64,000 nucleotides of DNA, from the NCBI GenBank assembly GCA_017794825.1, contig CP051237.1, positions 1,736,001-1,800,000 of the forward strand, written 5' to 3'. A program made the translations under genes and the position numbers. Below are positions 17,125 through 25,944 of this stretch, piece by piece. Under the pieces are notes generated by a model, which made no database searches, had not been told where the DNA came from, and worked only from the letters and a program-made list of their open reading frames with translations. The number at the start of each line of letters is the position of its first letter. Position 1 is the first letter of the stretch. The DNA is from Pararhizobium sp. (GTDB lineage: Bacteria; Pseudomonadota; Alphaproteobacteria; Rhizobiales; Rhizobiaceae).

Positions 17125-17894
17125 ACCGCAACCTCTCTCCTGCCGAGATAGGCTGCGCGCACCGCCGGGTCGGCCTGCACTTCGGATGGCGCGCCCTCCG
17201 CAAGCGGCCTGCCATTGGCTAAGGCCAGAACGCGGTCCGAGACGGCGGCGACGAGGTTCATGTCGTGCTCGACCATCAGCACGGTGAGGCCCATATCGCG
17301 CCGCATGTCCTCGATCCAGAAGGCGACTTCACGGCTCTCCTCCACGGACAGGCCGGAAGCGGGCTCGTCGAGCAGGATCAGCTTTGGCGCAAGAGCGAGC
17401 GCCCTGCCAACCTCGACGATCTTGCGGATACCGTAGGGCAACCCTGCAATGGTTTTCTTGCGATAGGCCTCGAGTTCAAGAAATTCGATGACCTGCTCCA
17501 CCCGCTGCCGGTGTTCTCGTTCTTCCCGGCGCACTCTCGGAAGGAAAAGAATGTCCTGGAAGACATTCGTCGTCCGATGGACATGCCGGCCCATCAGCAG
17601 ATTGTCGAGCACGGTCGAATGATCGAACAGCTCGATGTTCTGGAAGGTCCGCGCTATGCCGAGGGGTGCGATACGGTGCGCCGGCAGCTCGGTGATGTCC
17701 TGTCCGTCAAAACGGATCCGTCCACGTGTCGGCCTGTAAAGCCGCGAGATCAGGTTGAAGATCGTGCTCTTTCCCGCGCCATTGGGCCCTATAATGGAAA
17801 AGACCTCGCCACGTTCCACTGAAAACGAGACGCCATCGACCGCCTTGACGCCGCCGAAATGGACGGCAAGATCCTCGATATCGAGAAAGCTCAT
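17121..17894 (-). CDS. livG: Liv-type ABC transporter ATPase LivG
   Basis: First ATPase of the importer, 257 residues from the ATG at 17894, which overlaps the livM stop by four bases. Walker A is GPNGAGKSTIFNLI, the signature segment is YGIRKIVEVGRALAL (the degenerate LPYG form typical of LivG), and Walker B is LILLDEPASGLS. The histidine loop is MVEHDMNLV. An upstream frame extends to 17972 but lies within livM. It is coupled to livF and livM and serves the same transporter. Confidence 0.94.
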   Translation of the reverse strand: MSFLDIEDLAVHFGGVKAVDGVSFSVERGEVFSIIGPNGAGKSTIFNLISRLYRPTRGRIRFDGQDITELPAHRIAPLGIARTFQNIELFDHSTVLDNLLMGRHVHRTTNVFQDILFLPRVRREEREHRQRVEQVIEFLELEAYRKKTIAGLPYGIRKIVEVGRALALAPKLILLDEPASGLSVEESREVAFWIEDMRRDMGLTVLMVEHDMNLVAAVSDRVLALANGRPLAEGAPSEVQADPAVRAAYLGRREVAV

Positions 17895-18988
17895 CGCATC
17901 CGCTCCGTCTTCAGATAGGTTTTCTGGCGACGGAACATATCCCTGCGAGCGAGTGGGAAGAGTTCGAACCACGCCCGGATCTTCAGCCAGCGTCCCCAGA
18001 GACCTGACGGTTCGTAGATGATGAATCCGATCAGGATCACCGAGAAGATCATCGTGTCGAGGCCGGGGATGGCGGACAGATCAATGCCCAGGCTTGCATT
18101 GGCCGTGTCGCGCAGAATCGCGATCAACTGCGGAACGACGGTAATGAGGATCGATCCGACGAAAGCGCCCTGGATAAAGCCGAGACCTCCGATGGTGACG
18201 ACCAAAAGCAGGTTGATCGATACGAAGATGGAAAAGAGTTCGTAGTTGAAGAAACCGATATAGTGTCCCATCAGGGCGCCAGCGAGGCCCGTCATGCCCG
18301 TTGACAGGCCGAAAGCCAGCGAACGTGTGCGTGTCACGTTGATGCCGAGCATGCGCGCGGAAACCTCGCTGTCGCGCACTGCAAGAAACGATCGGCCGGT
18401 GGCGCTGCGCATGGCGTTGGCGTAACCCCAGGTGACCAGGATGACCACGCCGAGGACCAGCCAATAGAAATTGGACAACGCGGCATAGCGATCGAAGCTG
18501 ACGCCGAAAATCTCGATGGCCGGCGCGAATATGCCGCCTACGCCTCCGGTTATCGGAGCAAGCAGGATGATGCATTCCTCAATGATGACGAAGAGGGCGA
18601 GCGTGGCGATCGCCAGATAGATCCCGGACAGCCGGACAGCGGGAATGGCGACAAACGCTCCGAACAGACCGGTGATGATTCCTGCGAGCGGAAAGGCGAT
18701 GAGGAAGGGCACTCCCGCGCCCATCAGTACCGCGTCCGTATAAGCGCCGATCGCCAGAAAGGCCGCATGCCCCAGGCTCACCTGTCCGGAATGACCGACA
18801 AGCAGCATTAGCCCCATTCCGGCCAGCGCCCAGATCAGTGTGTTCGTCGCCTCCGCCAGATAGTAGTCGCCGACGAAAAACGGCAAGGCTGCCATGAAGG
18901 CGATCAGCATGCCGGTGACGACCCGCTTACCCCGGTGTTCATGCAGGTCGATGTCGCTGTCGTAGCTGGTCTTGAAGACGACGCGCAT
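17891..18988 (-). CDS. livM: Liv-type ABC transporter permease LivM
   Basis: Inner-membrane permease of 365 residues with around ten hydrophobic segments. Family features are GHSGQVSLGHAAFLAIGAY near residue 65 and the EAA-like loop LGINVTRTRSLAFGLS. It has a longer cytoplasmic C-terminus (a basic, arginine-rich stretch of about 30 residues) than textbook LivM proteins. It lies four bases behind livH and overlaps livG. With LivH it forms the pore for the binding protein at 13329. Confidence 0.93.
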   Translation of the reverse strand: MRVVFKTSYDSDIDLHEHRGKRVVTGMLIAFMAALPFFVGDYYLAEATNTLIWALAGMGLMLLVGHSGQVSLGHAAFLAIGAYTDAVLMGAGVPFLIAFPLAGIITGLFGAFVAIPAVRLSGIYLAIATLALFVIIEECIILLAPITGGVGGIFAPAIEIFGVSFDRYAALSNFYWLVLGVVILVTWGYANAMRSATGRSFLAVRDSEVSARMLGINVTRTRSLAFGLSTGMTGLAGALMGHYIGFFNYELFSIFVSINLLLVVTIGGLGFIQGAFVGSILITVVPQLIAILRDTANASLGIDLSAIPGLDTMIFSVILIGFIIYEPSGLWGRWLKIRAWFELFPLARRDMFRRQKTYLKTERMR

Positions 18989-18992
18989 GATC

Positions 18993-19868
18993 TCAGACCT
19001 TCTTCATCCGGACCTGCGAGAACAGGCCGCCGGGGCGTGTCGTCAGGACGAAGAGCATGATGATGTAGGGAGACATCAGTCCGATCTCTCCGGGCAGATA
19101 CCGGGAGGCGAACGGCTCGACCACTCCAATCAGAATTCCACCCATCAGCGCGCCCGGAAGCGATCCCATGCCGCCGATGACCGCTGCTGCAAAGGCCTTG
19201 ATGCCGAGTAGGCCTATATTGGGATCAATCGTGCCCTTGGAGGCGTAGAGCACCCCCGCCACCGTGGCCACGGCGCCGGAGAGACCCCAGATTAGCGAGT
19301 GCACGCGCTTGACCGGAATGCCGACGATATAGGCGGCCATCTGGTTTTGCGAGGAGGCTTTGGCGGCCAGGCCCAGTCTCGAAAATGCGAAAAAGAGCCA
19401 GAGAAGCAGGGTCAGAGCTAGCGTGGCGATGATTGTCACGATATCGGAGAGGCTGACGACAATACCGGCGAACTGCAGATTGCGGCCTGCAAGCGGTGTC
19501 TCGAGGACAAGAGGCGTATAGCCCCAAATCGAACCGGCGACGAATCGAAGGACGAATCCGAGCGCGATCGTGAGAATAACCAGCGCGAATTGCGGCTGAC
19601 CAAAGATCTGCCTGACGACGGTGCGTTCAATCCCGTAGCCGATCACGAACATCGTCGCCATCGCCAGCAATACGGCCAGCCCGAATGGCAGGCCCATCTG
19701 GTCGGTATTGGCGAATCCGAGGGCGATGAACGCGCCGAGCATCATCATGTCGCCTTGGGCGAAATTGACGCCTTCGCTGGCCTTGTAGATGAGAACGAAA
19801 CCGAGAGCGACGAGACCGTAGATACATCCCGACGCAATCCCTCCAACGAGTAACTGCAGAACCTCCAT
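18993..19868 (-). CDS. livH: Liv-type ABC transporter permease LivH
   Basis: Inner-membrane permease, 291 residues with eight or so hydrophobic segments. The family motif ASEGVNFAQGDMMMLGAF lies near residue 30, and the second half has GIKAFAAAVIGGMGSLPGAL, the conserved cytoplasmic loop. First gene of the operon transcribed away from the TetR regulator. Its own ribosome site is poor, and a 13-codon open frame with a strong site ends six bases upstream, so its translation may depend on that leader. Confidence 0.94.
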   Translation of the reverse strand: MEVLQLLVGGIASGCIYGLVALGFVLIYKASEGVNFAQGDMMMLGAFIALGFANTDQMGLPFGLAVLLAMATMFVIGYGIERTVVRQIFGQPQFALVILTIALGFVLRFVAGSIWGYTPLVLETPLAGRNLQFAGIVVSLSDIVTIIATLALTLLLWLFFAFSRLGLAAKASSQNQMAAYIVGIPVKRVHSLIWGLSGAVATVAGVLYASKGTIDPNIGLLGIKAFAAAVIGGMGSLPGALMGGILIGVVEPFASRYLPGEIGLMSPYIIMLFVLTTRPGGLFSQVRMKKV

Positions 19869-19874
19869 CAGGGT

Positions 19875-19916
19875 TTATAGCCCCTGTGACCGAGGTGGAA
19901 GATAGTGCGCATCCAT
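19875..19916 (-). CDS. Possible 13-codon leader peptide before livH
   Basis: The sequence GGAGGAGAAAGA followed by ATG at 19916 opens a frame coding MDAHYLPPRSQGL, which stops at 19875, six bases before the livH ATG. It is in frame with livH but separated by a TAA stop. The ribosome site is far better than that of livH. It may act by translational coupling. It could also be only an untranslated leader, or the original start of a longer LivH that acquired a stop. Confidence 0.4.
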   Translation of the reverse strand: MDAHYLPPRSQGL

Positions 19917-19947
19917 TCTTTCTCCTCCCAAAAGGCGATGAACGCTA

Positions 19948-19985
19948 TTGACAATATTTAAACACATGTGTTCAAAAATAGTCAA
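19948..19985. promoter_or_regulatory. Divergent promoter with TetR-type operator
   Basis: AACACATGTGTT (19961-19972) is a perfect twelve-base palindrome and extends almost symmetrically on both sides. TTGACA lies to its left (19948-19953, plus strand), and TTGACT lies to its right on the minus strand (19985-19980), followed after 17 bases by TTTAAA (19962-19957). The palindrome therefore sits between the promoter boxes of the minus-strand operon and next to the regulator start at 20006. This is the expected layout for autoregulation and repression by the neighbouring TetR protein (inference). Confidence 0.65.
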
Positions 19986-20005
19986 CAGAGAAAATCGGTC
20001 GAGTC

Positions 20006-20626
20006 ATGCTCAACGTCAAATCCAGAATCCATCACGCGGCGATGCGGATATTCGCGGACACGGGTGGAAACACGATTGCCGTCAGTGAACTGGCTAAAGA
20101 AGCCGGTCTGTCGCGCGGAACGATCTACAACAATATCGAAGACCCTGGCGGACTGTTCTACGCCGTGTGCGTGATGATGTCCGAAGAGTTGACCGAGTCT
20201 GTTCGCGCCAGTTTCGAAGGCGTCGACGACCCGGCGCACCGTGTTGCAAACATCATTCGCCTTTGCGTGCGCCGTGTGCACGAGGAGCCGCATTGGGGTC
20301 GTTTTCTGGCGCGCTATGCCATGGCCGAACCGAAGCTTGGCGAATTCTGGGGCGGAATTCCGGCGGAGGAGCTTCGCCGCGGCCTGGCGGAAGGCAGGTT
20401 CCTGTTCAACCGCGAACAAGTGGCGTCTATAACGGCGTCGGCTGGCGGCGCGACCTTCGGCGTCATGACACTCGTGCTGAATGGACACAGAACCTGGCGT
20501 CAGGCAGGATCCGACACCGCCGAACTGATACTGCGGTCGATCGGAATCGATCGTGAGGAAGCACGACAGATCGCCAGTTGCGATCTCGAACCACTGCCGC
20601 GCATGGCCGTTTTCGATGCGGCGTAA
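20006..20626 (+). CDS. TetR-family regulator
   Basis: A 206-residue TetR-type repressor. The N-terminal helix-turn-helix spans residues about 8-55 with IAVSELAKEAGLSRGTIYNN. The C-terminal ligand domain is not recognisable by name. It is divergent from the livH operon, and the thiolase operon starts 42 bases after its stop, so it probably controls both arms through the palindrome at 19961. Regulators in such positions usually respond to an acyl-CoA (family knowledge); the effector here is unknown. Confidence 0.9.
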   Translation: MLNVKSRIHHAAMRIFADTGGNTIAVSELAKEAGLSRGTIYNNIEDPGGLFYAVCVMMSEELTESVRASFEGVDDPAHRVANIIRLCVRRVHEEPHWGRFLARYAMAEPKLGEFWGGIPAEELRRGLAEGRFLFNREQVASITASAGGATFGVMTLVLNGHRTWRQAGSDTAELILRSIGIDREEARQIASCDLEPLPRMAVFDAA

Positions 20627-20668
20627 TACAGGAAAGACCTTTCAATACTCTCTGGAGGAGAAACCCCG

Positions 20669-21877
20669 ATGGCTGAAACAGCCTATATCTACGATGCGAT
20701 CCGCACGCCACGATCGAAAGGCAAGACGGATGGCAGCCTGCACGAAGTCAAGCCGATCAATCTCGTCACCACCCTGCTTGATGAAATGCAAAGCAGACAC
20801 GACCTCGACACCAGCCGTGTCGACGATGTCATGCTTGGCTGCGTTGCGCCGGTCATGGAGCAAGGCGCGGTTCTGCCGAAGGTTGCTCTGCAGAAAGCGG
20901 GCTGGGATGTTTCTGTGCCCGGCGCTCAGGTAAACCGGTTCTGTGCCTCGGGCCTCGATACATTCAATACTGCTGCAGCCAAGATTGCCTCCGGTTGGGA
21001 AGACGTGGTCTGCGCCGGTGGATATGAGAGCATGTCCCGGGTGCCAATGGGTTCCGACGGCGGGCCGTTTGCGGAAGATCCGGAAACCGCACTGGAAACC
21101 GGTTTCGTACCGCAGGGCATTGGCGCCGATCTTATCGCCACAATGGAAGGCTGGAGCCGCGACGATGTCGACGCATTCGCAATGTCCAGCCAGAAGAAGG
21201 CGGCCCATGCGCGCGATTCCGGCTGGTTCGACCGTTCGGTCGTTGCGGTGAAGGACGACAATGGCATTACCATTCTCGAACGCGACGATTTCATAAAGCC
21301 CGATACGGACATGCAGAAACTCGGCGCCCTGAAAGCATCGTTCGCCACTCCCGGAGCGATGGGCTTCGACGCGGTGGCGCTTGCACGCTACCCGGAAGTG
21401 GAGCGCATCAACCATGTGCACACGCCAGGCAATTCCTCCGGCATTGTGGACGGCGCATCGCTTATTCTGCTCGGCAACAAAAAGGCGGGAAAGGATCTCG
21501 GCCTCGAACCGCGCGGCAGGGTTGTTTCGATTGCACTGACGGCGACCGATCCCACCATCATGCTGACCGGGCCCGGACCGGCGTCAAAAAAAGCGCTCGC
21601 CAAGGCGGGACTGACCATGGACGACATCGACCTAGTTGAAATCAATGAAGCCTTCGCGAGCGTGGCCCTGCGTCTCCAGCGCGATCTCGACGTGCCCGAC
21701 GAAAAGCTGAATGTGGTCGGTGGAGCTATCGCCATGGGCCATCCACTGGGCGCCACCGGAGGCTGTCTGGTGTCGACCATGCTGGACGAACTCGAACGGC
21801 GCAATCTAAAACGTGCGCTTATGTGCATGTGCGTGGGAGGCGGCATGGGCATCGCCTCGATCATCGAGCGGGTCTGA
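20669..21877 (+). CDS. Acetyl-CoA acyltransferase (thiolase)
   Basis: Thiolase of 402 residues that cleaves a 3-ketoacyl-CoA with CoA, the last step of beta-oxidation. The nucleophilic cysteine is in [17 protein letters not shown] (near residue 92), the active-site histidine in [11 protein letters not shown], and the second cysteine in [14 protein letters not shown]. Ribosome site GGAGGAG before the ATG. The next gene begins 13 bases after its stop and codes the hydratase/dehydrogenase, the classic FadA-FadB pairing. It is of the type that ends [10 protein letters not shown], seen in many acyl-CoA operons. Confidence 0.94.
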   Translation: MAETAYIYDAIRTPRSKGKTDGSLHEVKPINLVTTLLDEMQSRHDLDTSRVDDVMLGCVAPVMEQGAVLPKVALQKAGWDVSVPGAQVNRFCASGLDTFNTAAAKIASGWEDVVCAGGYESMSRVPMGSDGGPFAEDPETALETGFVPQGIGADLIATMEGWSRDDVDAFAMSSQKKAAHARDSGWFDRSVVAVKDDNGITILERDDFIKPDTDMQKLGALKASFATPGAMGFDAVALARYPEVERINHVHTPGNSSGIVDGASLILLGNKKAGKDLGLEPRGRVVSIALTATDPTIMLTGPGPASKKALAKAGLTMDDIDLVEINEAFASVALRLQRDLDVPDEKLNVVGGAIAMGHPLGATGGCLVSTMLDELERRNLKRALMCMCVGGGMGIASIIERV

Positions 21878-21890
21878 GGAGGACGGACAA

Positions 21891-24038
21891 ATGACCGATT
21901 TCATTTATGAAAAGGGCTCAGACGGCATCGTGGTCGTGACTATGGACATGCAGGGGCAGTCCGCGAACACCATGAACAGCCGCTTCGTTCCCGGCATGCA
22001 GGAAGTTCTTTCGAAACTCGGTAAGGAAGAAGACCTGAATGGCGTCATCTTCACCTCGGCAAAGAAAACCTTCTTTGCCGGTGGCGATCTCAACGACATT
22101 CTCGCAACCGCGACTGCGGACGAAGCTACCTTGAGCTTTATCGAGGACAACAAGGGCGTTTACCGCGACCTCGAAAAACTGCCTGTACCGGTGGTGGCTG
22201 CAATCAACGGGGCAGCTCTCGGCGGCGGTTACGAACTGTGCCTGGCAAGCAACCATCGCATCGTCGTGGATGATCCCAAGGCTGTCGTCGGTCTTCCCGA
22301 AGTCACGCTCGGCCTGCTTCCGGGCGCCGGTGGCGTCGTCCGGCTGACGGCATTGCTCGGCCTCGAAAAGGCCCTGCCCCACCTGCTTGAAGGCAAACCG
22401 GTCAAGCCGGCGGCAGCGCTCAAGGCAGGGATGGTCGACGCCATCGTCTCAAGCCGTGAAGAGCTCGTCCCGGCCGCCAGGGAATGGATCAAGGCCAACC
22501 CCGACGCCTGCACACAGCCGTGGGATGAGAAGGGATTCCGCTATCCGGGCGGCGACACCACGGACCCGCGTGTGCGCCAGGTCGTGGTTGCATCCTCCGC
22601 CATGCTCTACAAGAAGACACGGGGCTTGCTGCCAGCGCCGGAAAGGATCCTCGATATTGCAGTGAACTCGATGCGGATGGGTTTTGACGCAGCGTTGCGC
22701 GTTGAAAGCCGCGGCATCGTTGCGCTGATGACCACTTCCGAATGCAAGGCGGCGATCAGCACCTTCTTCTTCGGTATGCAGGCGATCAAGTCCGGCAAGG
22801 TTCGGCCGGAGGGCGAGCACTGGCACGCTACGAAATCCGCCGTGCTTGGCGCCGGGATGATGGGCAGCGGCATTGCCTGGGCCCATGCCTCGGCAGGATT
22901 GCCGACCGCGTTGAAGGACACCGAGATGGCAAAGGCCGAAAAGGGCAAGAGCTATTCGGAAGGCCTTGCGACGAAGGCCATGGAGCGCGGCCGCATCGAC
23001 GAAGCCGGCAAAGCCCGGCTGCTCGACCTCATCAAGCCGGTGACCGACAACGGCGCCCTCGAAGGATCTGATCTGATTATCGAAGCGGTGTTCGAAGACA
23101 TCGAACTGAAGGAAAAGGTCATCCCGGAGACTTTCGCGAAGCTCTCCGAAAACGGTATTTACGGATCGAACACGTCGACCCTGCCGATCTCCATACTCGC
23201 CGAATCCTGCCCCGATCCGTCCCGGTTTATCGGGCTGCATTTCTTCAGCCCGGTGGACAGGATGAAGGTCGTCGAGATCATCATGGGCGAGAAGACCAGC
23301 CTGGACACGCTGCGCAAGGCCTATGACTATGTCCAGCAGATCGGCTACATGCCGATCGTGGTCAACGACAGCCGCGGGTTCTTCACCTCCCGCGTGTTCG
23401 GCACTTTCATGGACGAAGGACTGGCGCTTCTGATTGACGGCTTCAAGCCGCCGGCAATCGAGCGCGCCGCCTGGCTCGCCGGCATGCCGGTCGGCCCGCT
23501 GGCCGTTCATGACGAGGTTTCACTGATCCTGACCCAGAAAGTACGCAAGACCCACAGGGCCCTCGATGCGCGGCTCGGCGTGGACAGCGGATTCGGCGCG
23601 CACAACACCGCATCCGTCGAGGTCACGGACGCCATGATCGAACAGGACCGCGGTGGTCGCCACTATGGCGGGGGCTTTTATGAATACGGCGCCGACGGCA
23701 GCAAGTCGCTGTGGTCCGGACTGGCGCAATTTGCGAAGGGCAACAGCGAAATCCCGCTTCAGGATGCGATCGATCGGATTCTGTACCGGCAGGCGATCGA
23801 GACGCTGCGCTGTCTGGACGAGGGTGTTCTCAATACCGAGATCGAAGCCAATCTGGGCGGGATCTATGCCATCGGCTTCTCGGCTCATACCGGCGGCGCA
23901 ATCCAGTTTATCAAGGGGATCGGCGTCGACGCCTTCGCGGCGCGCGCAAAACAGCTCGCCGAACTTTACGGGGAGCGTTTCGCGGTTGACGACAGCGCTT
24001 ACGACCGGTTGCGCGAAACAGCGGCGAAAGCGGCATGA
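21891..24038 (+). CDS. FadB/FadJ-like enoyl-CoA hydratase / 3-hydroxyacyl-CoA dehydrogenase
   Basis: Bifunctional beta-oxidation protein of 715 residues. The N-terminal hydratase domain (about 1-190) has INGAALGGGYELCLASNHRI and PEVTLGLLPGAGGVVRLTAL with the catalytic glutamate. The NAD-binding domain (from about 320) has AVLGAGMMGSGIAWAHA, and GLHFFSPVDRMKVVEII marks the dehydrogenase active site. The ATG at 21891 has GAGGAGG upstream; the open frame from 21813 lies within the thiolase gene. It forms the usual complex with the thiolase at 20669. The gene after it is coupled by four bases. Confidence 0.95.
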   Translation: MTDFIYEKGSDGIVVVTMDMQGQSANTMNSRFVPGMQEVLSKLGKEEDLNGVIFTSAKKTFFAGGDLNDILATATADEATLSFIEDNKGVYRDLEKLPVPVVAAINGAALGGGYELCLASNHRIVVDDPKAVVGLPEVTLGLLPGAGGVVRLTALLGLEKALPHLLEGKPVKPAAALKAGMVDAIVSSREELVPAAREWIKANPDACTQPWDEKGFRYPGGDTTDPRVRQVVVASSAMLYKKTRGLLPAPERILDIAVNSMRMGFDAALRVESRGIVALMTTSECKAAISTFFFGMQAIKSGKVRPEGEHWHATKSAVLGAGMMGSGIAWAHASAGLPTALKDTEMAKAEKGKSYSEGLATKAMERGRIDEAGKARLLDLIKPVTDNGALEGSDLIIEAVFEDIELKEKVIPETFAKLSENGIYGSNTSTLPISILAESCPDPSRFIGLHFFSPVDRMKVVEIIMGEKTSLDTLRKAYDYVQQIGYMPIVVNDSRGFFTSRVFGTFMDEGLALLIDGFKPPAIERAAWLAGMPVGPLAVHDEVSLILTQKVRKTHRALDARLGVDSGFGAHNTASVEVTDAMIEQDRGGRHYGGGFYEYGADGSKSLWSGLAQFAKGNSEIPLQDAIDRILYRQAIETLRCLDEGVLNTEIEANLGGIYAIGFSAHTGGAIQFIKGIGVDAFAARAKQLAELYGERFAVDDSAYDRLRETAAKAA

Positions 24039-25162
24039 CCGGACCCCTTGCGGGCCTGAAAGTAGTGGAGATGGCAGGAATCGGTCCGGCGCCCCTAGCC
24101 GGACAACTTCTGGCCGACCTGGGAGCGGAGGTTACACTCGTGGCTCGCCGATCGGGCTCCGTCGATCCGGCCGATATCAACAACCGCGGCAAGCGCTCCG
24201 TCGCCCTTAACCTGAAGAAGGCGAAAGGGGTGGACGTTGCGCTGCGCCTTGTCGATCGTTCCGACGTTCTGATCGAAGGCTTCCGACCTGGCGTGATGGA
24301 GCGCATGGGTTTGGGGCCGGAGGTTTGCCACGGACGCAATCCGCGCCTTGTCTACGGCCGGATGACCGGATGGGGACAGGAAGGACCGATGTCAGGCATG
24401 GACGGTCACGACCTGAACTATCTGGGCCTGACAGGGCTGCTGCACGCCATCGGCCGGAAACGCGACGCGCCGCCTCCGCCACTCAATGTGGCCGCAGACT
24501 ACGGCGGCGGAACCATGTTTCTGCTCTTCGGTATCATGGCTGCACTCTGGGAACGACAGACCTCCGGCCGGGGCCAGGTGATCGATGCAGCCATGGTCGA
24601 CGGCGCATCCGCGCTGATGGCGCTGGTCCATTCGTTCCGGGCCAGCGGATTGTGGAGCGACGACCGCGAAGCCAATCTGCTCGACGGGGGCGCGCCGTTC
24701 TATCGCTGCTACGAATGCGCCGACGGCAAATTCCTCGCGGTCGGCCCGCTGGAACCGCAATTCTTCGCAGAACTTGTAGTTCTGGCCGGTCTGCCTGCGC
24801 ATCACAAAGCCAGCCAAATGGACAAAACGGAATGGAAGGCTCGTCACGGCGAATACGAAAAGCTCTTCAAGACAAGGACCCGCGACGAATGGACGGCGAT
24901 CTTCGACGGCACAAATGCCTGTGCAACGCCCGTCCTGACATGGTCCGAGGCGCCGGATCATCCGCATATGGCGTCGCGGGGAACGTTTGTCGAAGTTGAC
25001 GGCGTTCGCCAGCCGGCCCCGGCGCCGCGTTTCAGCCGGACACCCGCAGAGGCGCCCGGCCGGCCACCAGCGCCCGGTGGCGACACCGACGCCGTTCTGA
25101 TCGCGTCGGGATATGACGCCGCTACGATCGCCCGGCTCCGGGACGACGGCGTGCTATGTTAG
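24035..25162 (+). CDS. CaiB/BaiF-type CoA transferase, AMACR-like
   Basis: A 375-residue member of the class III CoA-transferase family that best resembles alpha-methylacyl-CoA racemase. The three residues used by that enzyme can be seen: histidine in GHDLNYLGLTG, aspartate in AADYGGGTMFLLFGIMA, and glutamate in GPLEPQFFAEL. N-terminal LKVVEMAGIGPAPLAGQLLA is typical. AMACR inverts the 2-methyl group of branched acyl-CoAs so that dehydrogenases can act. Its presence beside two dehydrogenases suggests a methyl-branched or isoprenoid-type substrate (inference). Overlaps the previous gene by four bases. Confidence 0.88.
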   Translation: MTGPLAGLKVVEMAGIGPAPLAGQLLADLGAEVTLVARRSGSVDPADINNRGKRSVALNLKKAKGVDVALRLVDRSDVLIEGFRPGVMERMGLGPEVCHGRNPRLVYGRMTGWGQEGPMSGMDGHDLNYLGLTGLLHAIGRKRDAPPPPLNVAADYGGGTMFLLFGIMAALWERQTSGRGQVIDAAMVDGASALMALVHSFRASGLWSDDREANLLDGGAPFYRCYECADGKFLAVGPLEPQFFAELVVLAGLPAHHKASQMDKTEWKARHGEYEKLFKTRTRDEWTAIFDGTNACATPVLTWSEAPDHPHMASRGTFVEVDGVRQPAPAPRFSRTPAEAPGRPPAPGGDTDAVLIASGYDAATIARLRDDGVLC

Positions 25163-25172
25163 GGAGGAAAAC

Positions 25173-25943
25173 GTGACAGGAATTCTGAATATCGACCGAG
25201 ACGGGGCCGTTGCAAAGCTCGAACTCAACAGGCCAGACGCCTTCAACGCCCTGAACGCCGCCCTGCGAGGCGAGCTTCGCCTCGCCATATCGAAACTGGA
25301 GATGGACGAAACTGTCCGCGTCGTCGTTCTTTCCGGCGCCGGGCGGGGCTTTTGCGCAGGCGCCGACCTTACGGAAAGGCCGTCGGAACCGGTCCACATG
25401 ATGATCGAGGAGGAATATCGCCCGATCCTGACCGGCATCGCAGGTTCGTCCAAGATCTGGATCGCGCAAGTGCATGGATCGGCCGCCGGCATCGGCGCGG
25501 CCATTGCCATGAACTGCGACATGATGACCATCGAAAGCGATGCAACGATCTATATGGCGTTCGCGGCGATCGGGCTCGTGCCCGACGGCGGCAATTGCTG
25601 GCTGCTTTCACGGGCCATGGGATACCGGCAGGCGTTACAGGCGATCCTCCAGGGCCGCAAGATTGCCGCGCAGGAAGCGCTGGATTACGGGCTTGCGAAC
25701 GCCGTCCATCCCTCCGAAACACTGCAGACAGAAACTCTCGCATTGGCCAGGAATATTGCAGCCGGTCCGCCTCTCGCCACGGCCGCCGCCAAACGACTGC
25801 TGCGGCGCATGGACGGCCTGTCCTTTGGCGAAGCCATTTCGGCCGAAGCCCTTGAGCAGACGCCGCTCATCCGGTCCGCGGATTGCACCGAAGGCGTCTC
25901 CGCCTTTCTCGAAAAACGCAAACCCGACTTTACGGGCAACTGA
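25173..25943 (+). CDS. Enoyl-CoA hydratase/isomerase family protein
   Basis: Crotonase-fold protein of 256 residues. The oxyanion-hole segments are GRGFCAGADLTERP and VHGSAAGIGAAIAMNCD, and the active-site region is FAAIGLVPDGGNCWLLSRAM, with the aspartate-type motif seen in PaaG-like hydratases. The GTG at 25173 is chosen because AGGGAGG lies five bases upstream; the longer frame from 25113 runs back into the previous gene. It would hydrate or isomerise an unsaturated acyl-CoA that the FadB-like enzyme handles poorly. Confidence 0.92.
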   Translation: MTGILNIDRDGAVAKLELNRPDAFNALNAALRGELRLAISKLEMDETVRVVVLSGAGRGFCAGADLTERPSEPVHMMIEEEYRPILTGIAGSSKIWIAQVHGSAAGIGAAIAMNCDMMTIESDATIYMAFAAIGLVPDGGNCWLLSRAMGYRQALQAILQGRKIAAQEALDYGLANAVHPSETLQTETLALARNIAAGPPLATAAAKRLLRRMDGLSFGEAISAEALEQTPLIRSADCTEGVSAFLEKRKPDFTGN

Positions 25944-25944
25944 C

